11,630 nucleotides of DNA from VBDM01 sp035317085 (lineage in GTDB: Bacteria; Pseudomonadota; Gammaproteobacteria; Burkholderiales; SG8-39), in NCBI GenBank assembly GCA_035317085.1, contig DATHHS010000037.1, forward strand, positions 1 to 11,630. The letters run 5' to 3'. The notes beneath the pieces were generated by a model, which saw nothing but the letters and a program-made list of their open reading frames with translations, did not search any database and was not told where the DNA came from. Shown piece by piece: positions 7,548-11,630 of the stretch. The translations under genes and the position numbers were made by a program. Positions within the stretch are counted from its first letter, which is position 1, and each line of letters begins with the position of its first letter.

Positions 7548-8327
7548 TCAGTAGGTATAACTGAGCGTCGCGCCCGCGCCGAAATCGGGACTCGCGTTCG
7601 CGAAACCGGCGATGGTATAGACCTGAAGCTTCCAGTTCTTCGAGTAGTACTGGGAAAAGTACGCGGTCAGCTCGCTGACGCGTCCGCCGCCCGCGACGAT
7701 GGGATCGCGAAAGTCGTAGGCGAGCCCGGCCGTCCTCGACTGGGAGATCCGGTAGGTGCCGCCGACGGTGCCGAAAAACGCGTTGAGCAGGTTGACTTCA
7801 GGCGGGTCGCCGTACCAGCGGTAACCGATCGTGCCGAACGGCGTGAACGCACCGAACCTCTTGTATAGGTCAGCCTGCAGCGAATAATCGTTTTCGCCGG
7901 TGCCGAGTCCCTTCGCGTGGTCGGCGGTGCCGAACTTCACTTTTACTCCCAGGTCGATTCCCAGCGAGGCCTTCGCCGGGTTGAGCGCGGTGTAGAACGC
8001 GCTCGCGACCACGTCGCCGAGGCCGGAGTCGGTGTGGCGCGGGCCGGTGGCACTGATGACCTGACCACCCTCGGCGTCGATGACGACGGCGTTGCTCGGA
8101 GCGGTGACGCTGACGTAGGGCACCGTCAGCTTGTACGTCCACAGCCCGGTCTCGTACTTCCCGGTGAATGGCACGTAGTAAATATTGGTTCTTTCTGTGC
8201 CTCCGTATTTGCCGGTCGTGGCTTCGGCGCCCGCGCTGAAGGTGACATAGTCATCCGCGGCCGCCATGGCGAAATGCGGAAGGCTGACGAGCGCCGCCGC
8301 CAGCGCAATGTGAATCGCGTGTTTCAT
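7548..8327 (-). CDS. Outer-membrane beta-barrel protein, MetA/phenol-degradation 'transporter' type
   Basis: The 259-residue product has a signal peptide (MKHAIHIALAAALVSLPHFA, cleavage near residue 23). It then has alternating aromatic and polar strands typical of outer-membrane barrels: DYVTFSAGAEATTGKYGG, NIYYVPFTGKY, WTYKLTVPYVSV. A TDSGLGDVVASAFYTAL segment (99-113) resembles the SGLGDV signature of the family annotated as 'MetA-pathway of phenol degradation' transporters. The chain ends in a strand with a terminal aromatic, LSYTY, as expected for recognition by the BAM assembly machinery. The ATG follows GGAGAG with 7-base spacing. It lies 55 bases after the DUF5666-type gene on the same strand and may be the third gene of that operon. 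Family assignment is moderate; the substrate is unknown. Confidence 0.72.
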   Translation of the reverse strand: MKHAIHIALAAALVSLPHFAMAAADDYVTFSAGAEATTGKYGGTERTNIYYVPFTGKYETGLWTYKLTVPYVSVTAPSNAVVIDAEGGQVISATGPRHTDSGLGDVVASAFYTALNPAKASLGIDLGVKVKFGTADHAKGLGTGENDYSLQADLYKRFGAFTPFGTIGYRWYGDPPEVNLLNAFFGTVGGTYRISQSRTAGLAYDFRDPIVAGGGRVSELTAYFSQYYSKNWKLQVYTIAGFANASPDFGAGATLSYTY

Positions 8328-8382
8328 CAAATGCTCTCCAAAGATTGTTGCTCCCGGGTTTGAAAACTGCGTGAAACGTGGT

Positions 8383-9684
8383 CTAGTGCCGGCCGCTATG
8401 CGAGTCCGTGCGATCGGGGCGGTCAACGCGGTCGGGCCGGTCGATGCGATCCGGCCGTCCCGAGCTTCCGCGGTCCGATGGACCCGAACGCCCGCTGGAA
8501 TCTCCGCCGCCCGGACCTTCCGAGCCGGATCCCCCGCGCCGGTCGTCACCCGACTCGGATTCGCCGCGCCCGCGCCTGTCGTCCCCGCCGCTCCGGGAGG
8601 ACCGGGCGCCGGCTTCGGCTGCGCCCAGGGGGCGGGGATTCAAGGGTTCGGCTAGGAATTCGACGCGATCGACGACGTGCCTGCTCGATGCTTCGGTGTG
8701 ACCGGACAGGCGCACCAGACGATTCGGTGCGAGCGCGGCGCTGAGCTGCGGGTCGACCGAGAAGATCAATCCGCCGGCGCGCAGTTCGCGTTCGCCCCGG
8801 ACTTCCGCGACGTAGGCCTGCACGATGAAGCGTTCGGGCGCGAGCGCCGCCGCAAGCGGCGCGGTCAATACCTGCTCGGCGACGAGTCTTCCATTTTGCG
8901 CGCGGCCGGTAACGAGCACCGCACCCTCGGCGCTCGCAAGCTGCGCCAGCGCGGGAGATCGAGGGTCGATCTGCAAACCGCCGATTCGCAGGGCGCCCGA
9001 GGCATCGCGCGTCAGGGGACCGAACGCGAGCGCAGCGCCTGCCGGGGCGAGCTCGATACGCGTAGCCATGATCGTGCCATCCGCAGTCCGGAGCCCGCTC
9101 ACGCGTAGTGTCTCACCCGCCTGAATTCGACCGAACGCTTCGCGCGTGACGCCCGGGCCGAACACCGTGGAGGACGCAAGCCGCACGCGCTGTCCGAATA
9201 CCTGCGCGGACCCGGCGGACTGGTCGACTGCGGTCACCGGCCCGGCCACCGCTTCGATCACAGCAACGCTGCGCGCGCGCGCTTCGGTTGCGGCTCCGAT
9301 CGCGCGTACCGCGACGGTCTGTCCGAGCGCGAGCGCCGCCGTGGAGGCCGGCTGGCCGTTGACTGTCACCGGCGTCGCTGTGTCGTAATGCACTTCGACA
9401 CCGTTTACGCAGATGCTGGCGAAGCCGGTAACGACGCCGATCAGCCCGAGATCGGTGTCCGCGCGTATGCCGGTTCCGCCGATGCCTCCTTCGGCACGCG
9501 CGCCGGTCCCGCCGATACCGCCCTCGGCGCGGATTCCGGTTCCTCCGGTGCCGCCCGTGTCGGCGCGAATGCCGGTCCCGCCGATCCCACCGGGATCGGA
9601 GCAGGGCGCCGCCAGGCTCGCGGCCGGCGCACCGAAGACGGCAAGCCCCGTCCACACCGCCAGCGCGAAAATCCCGTTCTTCAT
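8383..9684 (-). CDS. DUF5666-type secreted protein with GGIGGTG repeats and DRPD-repeat tail
   Basis: The 433-residue protein begins with a signal peptide (MKNGIFALAVWTGLAVFGAP, cleavage near 26). Four 11-residue Gly/Thr/Arg repeats follow (32-76). The body (about 78-345) consists of beta-strand modules such as GVVTGFASICVNGVEVHYD, LGQTVAVRAIG, GPVTAVDQSAGSAQVFGQRV and GETLRVSGLRTADGTIMATRIE. These look like tandem DUF5666/OB-like units. A Ser/Gly/Asp/Arg-rich linker (about 361-408) leads to DRPD hexapeptide repeats and the terminal SGRH. Its ATG overlaps the TGA of the DUF6502 gene as ATGA, so the two are coupled. From memory, DUF6502 and DUF5666 genes are often adjacent. Likely periplasmic or surface-exposed; no enzymatic residues are recognised. 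The tail matches that of the divergent protein ending at 11531. Confidence 0.8.
   Translation of the reverse strand: MKNGIFALAVWTGLAVFGAPAASLAAPCSDPGGIGGTGIRADTGGTGGTGIRAEGGIGGTGARAEGGIGGTGIRADTDLGLIGVVTGFASICVNGVEVHYDTATPVTVNGQPASTAALALGQTVAVRAIGAATEARARSVAVIEAVAGPVTAVDQSAGSAQVFGQRVRLASSTVFGPGVTREAFGRIQAGETLRVSGLRTADGTIMATRIELAPAGAALAFGPLTRDASGALRIGGLQIDPRSPALAQLASAEGAVLVTGRAQNGRLVAEQVLTAPLAAALAPERFIVQAYVAEVRGERELRAGGLIFSVDPQLSAALAPNRLVRLSGHTEASSRHVVDRVEFLAEPLNPRPLGAAEAGARSSRSGGDDRRGRGESESGDDRRGGSGSEGPGGGDSSGRSGPSDRGSSGRPDRIDRPDRVDRPDRTDSHSGRH
8386..8460 (-). repeat. Hexapeptide DRPDRx tail of the DUF5666-type protein
   Basis: Residues 409-433 hold three units of (D)RPDR followed by I, V or T, then DSHSGRH and the stop. 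The 18-base DNA units are imperfect and use different codons, so selection on the peptide is more likely than recent slippage. Confidence 0.85.
9457..9591 (-). repeat. Four 33-bp in-frame repeats encoding GG(I/T)GGTG(I/A)RA(D/E)
   Basis: Residues 32-42, 44-54, 55-65 and 66-76 repeat an 11-residue unit, with one extra Thr after the first. The DNA repeats every 33 bases with synonymous and replacement differences. It follows the signal peptide directly and probably forms a flexible spacer or a glycine-rich coil. Confidence 0.9.
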
Positions 9685-10523
9685 CGCTTGGAGTCTCCCG
9701 GGCCGGGCTCGGCCTTCGCGCGCGGCTCGCTGAAGAAATAGACACCGAAGGTGAAGCGGCGTTTGGGAGCGCCGGTCTTGCGGTCGCGCCCTTCGAAGGC
9801 GCTTGCTTTCCGGTTGAGCGCCTGCAGAGTCTTCATTCCGGCGCTCTCGGCGAGCGCGGCGAGCTCGTCGACCGATTGCTCGCCGAGATCGTCATAGTGA
9901 ACGCTGCGCTCGAGAAACGGCGGACCTTCCCCGAGCAGGTTGTTCGCGGCGGCCGCGAGGTGATCGTGGACGTTGTGGCCGAGGTAGAACGCCTTCTCGT
10001 CGAAACCGCGGCTGGGCACGAACGCGGCGGTCTTCAGCACCACGCGGTCTTCCTTGTCCAGTTCGACCACGCCGAGGCGCAGCCATTCGTCGAGCACCGA
10101 ACGCGCGCGGATGTCCTTGCTTACGCTTGCGACCAGCGATTCGAACGAACGCTCGCCGCCCTGGCTCGCGAGCCGCGGCAGCGGTCGCGGCTTGCCTTTC
10201 GCGTCGAGAAAATCGCGCCGGCTGATCCACGCGGAGACGAGTTGCGCGCCGAGTGCGACCGATTCGGGCACCGTTTCCTCGTCCCCCGGCACTGCGCCGC
10301 GCAAGCGGCGCACATCCTTGCGGTGCACGCCCGAGAGCAGGCTGACGCGGCTGTCGGTCGGCGGCTTGCCGTCGAGACGGAATTCGCGGTCGGCCACGTC
10401 GACGTAGATCTGCTTCAGAAGATCGGACAGCATCGTAAAAGTGATTCCCCTGGCGACCAGCAGACGCACCAGCGGGCGCAGCAGGTGCCTCAGTGCCGCA
10501 TTGAACGAAGGAGAAGGTGTCAT
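9681..10523 (-). CDS. DUF6502 family protein, HTH-like N-terminus, candidate regulator
   Basis: The 280-residue soluble protein has no signal peptide. Its N-terminus, LRHLLRPLVRLLVARGITFTMLSDLLKQIYVDVA (11-44) followed by TDSRVSLLSGVHRKDVRRLR (56-75), is typical of DUF6502. It reads like a winged-helix/HTH unit, with a basic recognition-type helix at about 66-75. The remainder (130-262) is mainly helical and includes SRGFDEKAFYLGHNVHDHLAAAANNLL (171-197) and KRRFTFGVYFFSE near the end. I chose the ATG at 10523 because it begins just before the conserved region. The same frame stays open to 11201, but that stretch is antisense to another gene. The ribosome site is weak. The first gene of a leftward operon, it shares a spacer with two palindromes it may bind. 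Regulatory function is inferred. Confidence 0.82.
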   Translation of the reverse strand: MTPSPSFNAALRHLLRPLVRLLVARGITFTMLSDLLKQIYVDVADREFRLDGKPPTDSRVSLLSGVHRKDVRRLRGAVPGDEETVPESVALGAQLVSAWISRRDFLDAKGKPRPLPRLASQGGERSFESLVASVSKDIRARSVLDEWLRLGVVELDKEDRVVLKTAAFVPSRGFDEKAFYLGHNVHDHLAAAANNLLGEGPPFLERSVHYDDLGEQSVDELAALAESAGMKTLQALNRKASAFEGRDRKTGAPKRRFTFGVYFFSEPRAKAEPGPGDSKR

Positions 10524-10569
10524 TGTTGTATACAGCCCCTGGGGTTCTTTTCTTCCAAAGCCTCGTAAC

Positions 10570-10586
10570 GTGGGAAAGTTTACCAC
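10570..10586. promoter_or_regulatory. Operator-like palindrome, site 1
   Basis: GTGGGAAAGTTTACCAC is a 17-bp palindrome with seven of eight base pairs symmetric about G10578. It shares its left half with site 2, centred 29 bp away. It covers a candidate -10 box (TAAACT, minus strand) for the DUF6502 operon. Confidence 0.7.
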
Positions 10587-10605
10587 AAAAAGCTTGACGT
10601 GGGAA
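10577..10605 (-). promoter_or_regulatory. Candidate promoter of the DUF6502 operon
   Basis: On the minus strand, TTCCCA (complement of 10600-10605) and TAAACT (complement of 10577-10582) are separated by 17 bases; each matches the sigma70 consensus at four of six positions. Transcription would start near 10570, giving a leader of about 47 bases before the ATG at 10523. Both boxes lie inside the two operator-like palindromes. The match is modest. Confidence 0.4.
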
Positions 10606-10622
10606 AATATCCCACATATACT
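10594..10622 (+). promoter_or_regulatory. Strong sigma70-type promoter of the secreted-protein gene
   Basis: TTGACG (10594-10599) and TATACT (10617-10622) are separated by exactly 17 bases, each matching consensus at five of six positions. Transcription should start near 10629, leaving a leader of roughly 57 bases before the ATG at 10686. Palindrome site 2 occupies essentially the whole spacer, which is a classic repressor position. Confidence 0.78.
10599..10615. promoter_or_regulatory. Operator-like palindrome, site 2, within the promoter spacer
   Basis: GTGGGAAAATATCCCAC is a 17-bp palindrome with seven of eight pairs symmetric about A10607. With site 1 it defines the consensus GTGGGAAAnTTTCCCAC, each site departing at one pair. 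It lies between the -35 and -10 boxes of the rightward promoter. Confidence 0.75.
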
Positions 10623-10671
10623 GCATTCCGTAGTGACGAGCCTCCCCTCGGGGCCCGTAGAGAACCACTTC

Positions 10672-10680
10672 AGGAAAGGA
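10672..10680 (+). promoter_or_regulatory. Ribosome binding site of the secreted-protein gene
   Basis: AGGAAAGGA lies 5 bases before the ATG at 10686. This fixes the start at the signal peptide rather than at the GTG at 10599, which is in the same open frame but inside the promoter. Confidence 0.8.
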
Positions 10681-10685
10681 CTCCC

Positions 10686-11531
10686 ATGTTTAAGAAACGC
10701 ACTATCGCAACTGCCATCGCATCGCTTTCCCTCGCCGGCGCGGCGGGCTTCGCCTCGGCGCAGAGCACGATGGCGGATATCCGTCAGGAAGACCGCGCCG
10801 CGGAACGCGCGGCAGGAGACGTCCGCCGGGAAGACCGCAGGATGGAAAACGAGATGGAGGTTCAGAACCGCGGCGTCGAAGTCAAGATCGCGCTGCCGCG
10901 CACCGATGCCGGCGCGGTCGACGTGACGACCCTGCTCGCCGACGTCCAGACCCAGGTCGGCCAGGGCACGCGCGAGATCCAATTCCGCGGCGCCAAGGCA
11001 GGCGATCTGCAAGGCCTCGTATTGAGCGCCGACTCCATGCAGAGCGTGCTCGCCCAGATCGGCGCTCTCCTGCCCAGCGACGGCATCGAGCGCAGCGTGA
11101 CGCTGCGCGGGGCAGATGGCTCCCGGGTTCGCGTGCAGCGTGCGGACAACGGGACTCTGCGCGCCCGGATCGAAAATATCGGCGGACTGACGGCCGATCA
11201 AGTGGCGCAGATCCAGCAGCAGCTCGCGGCGCTCGGCTTCACGCGTGTGCGCGTCGACTCGCGGGGCGGTAACAGCGGGAGCGGGCGTTCTATGGCGGGC
11301 AACTCAGGCTCCGGCAGGGGCAGAGATCACGCCGAGGCCAACGACGTCCGTCGCGAAGACCGTCGGGCGGATCGGGCTGCGGAACGTGCGGCCGGTGACG
11401 TCCGCCAGGAAGATCGCGTCGCACGAGTTGACCGACCCGACAGGATAGACCGCCCGGACAAGGTGGATCGTCCCGACAGAATGGATCGGCCCGACAAGGT
11501 CGACCGTCCCGATCGCTCGGGCCGTCACTGA
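10686..11531 (+). CDS. Secreted charged protein of unknown family with DRPD-repeat C-terminus
   Basis: I do not recognise the family of this 281-residue protein. A signal peptide (MFKKRTIATAIASLSLAGAA, cleavage after ASA at 25) directs export. Residues 31-52 form a charged segment (DIRQEDRAAERAAGDVRRED) that recurs in variant form at 220-244. Between them, about 60-192 looks like a compact alpha/beta domain with VEVKIALPR, VDVTTLLADVQTQV, REIQFRGA, RSVTLRGADGSRVRVQRAD and ADQVAQIQQQLAALGFTRVRVD. A Gly/Ser linker (about 193-212) follows, then the repeat, and five DRPD[R/K]x units (249-278) ending SGRH. No cysteine, TM helix or lipobox is seen. A strong promoter with an operator in its spacer drives it, divergent from the DUF6502/DUF5666 operon. 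Possibly a surface, matrix or stress-induced envelope protein; this is speculative. Confidence 0.82.
   Translation: MFKKRTIATAIASLSLAGAAGFASAQSTMADIRQEDRAAERAAGDVRREDRRMENEMEVQNRGVEVKIALPRTDAGAVDVTTLLADVQTQVGQGTREIQFRGAKAGDLQGLVLSADSMQSVLAQIGALLPSDGIERSVTLRGADGSRVRVQRADNGTLRARIENIGGLTADQVAQIQQQLAALGFTRVRVDSRGGNSGSGRSMAGNSGSGRGRDHAEANDVRREDRRADRAAERAAGDVRQEDRVARVDRPDRIDRPDKVDRPDRMDRPDKVDRPDRSGRH
11430..11528 (+). repeat. Hexapeptide DRPD[R/K]x tail of the secreted protein
   Basis: Residues 249-278 are five six-residue units: DRPDRI, DRPDKV, DRPDRM, DRPDKV, DRPDRS. GRH and the stop follow. Alternation of R and K and mixed codons (gac/gat, cgc/cgt/cgg) argue against very recent expansion. Confidence 0.9.
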
Positions 11532-11598
11532 TCGCGGCAACCGGGTAAGTACGGCTAGAAGCTTCTCGCTATGGAGAGTGCAGGGGGCGAATAAAAGG

Positions 11599-11630
11599 AT
11601 TCCGCGACCGACCCTCCCTCGGTCCGGAAT
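11599..11630 (+). terminator. Probable intrinsic terminator hairpin, cut by the window end
   Basis: ATTCCG, a bulged C, then GACCGA pair with TCGGTC and CGGAAT around a CCCTCCC loop: a 12-bp stem with one bulge. AAAAGG lies just before the stem, so a matching CCTTTT after it would make a bidirectional terminator. The needed T-run would be outside the window. It lies 68 bases after the stop of the secreted-protein gene. Confidence 0.55.

Noticed and set aside
9457..9591. CRISPR-like regular repeat
   Set aside because: The 33-bp repeats are contiguous, in frame and coding, with no unique spacers.
10524..11201. N-terminal extension of the DUF6502 frame
   Set aside because: It would cross the promoter and run antisense through the secreted-protein gene. 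Homology-like sequence begins just after the ATG at 10523.

Overview
This is a GC-rich window with dense coding on both strands. Two Bug/TctC-type periplasmic solute-binding proteins and a DUF6502/DUF5666 gene pair suggest a betaproteobacterium, probably of the Burkholderiales type. This is inferred from gene families only. No RNA genes, CRISPR array or complete insertion sequence were seen, and no stretch over 300 bases lacks a gene.

Left part (1-981, + strand): the 3' end of a cupin-like gene, then a stand-alone REP-associated tyrosine transposase (RAYT)-like gene. A small perfect hairpin sits directly at the RAYT start codon. Its 3' end overlaps the convergent gene that follows.

Central part (953-6521, - strand): five genes in one direction, read from right to left. 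They are a Bug receptor, a HpPgdA/PuuE-like polysaccharide deacetylase-family hydrolase, a gamma-glutamyltranspeptidase-family Ntn-hydrolase, a Gfo/Idh/MocA oxidoreductase and a second Bug receptor. The three enzymes are joined by two 4-base GTGA stop/start overlaps, so they are probably translationally coupled. The layout suggests uptake and breakdown of an amide-containing organic acid or sugar-acid derivative, but the substrate is unknown. No TctA/TctB membrane genes are present. A ketopantoate-reductase-family gene (6591-7541, + strand) diverges from this cluster.

Right part (7548-11630): this is the most unusual region. Reading leftward are a DUF6502 protein with an HTH-like N-terminus, a DUF5666-type secreted protein overlapping it by ATGA, and an outer-membrane beta-barrel protein. 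Reading rightward is a secreted, highly charged protein of unknown family. The 162-base divergent spacer holds a near-consensus sigma70 promoter and two 17-bp operator-like palindromes with the shared consensus GTGGGAAAnTTTCCCAC. One palindrome fills the promoter spacer. The DUF5666 protein and the divergent secreted protein end in the same DRPD[R/K]x hexapeptide repeat followed by SGRH-stop. Shared operators and matching C-terminal tails suggest one co-regulated cell-envelope module, with the DUF6502 protein as its candidate regulator.
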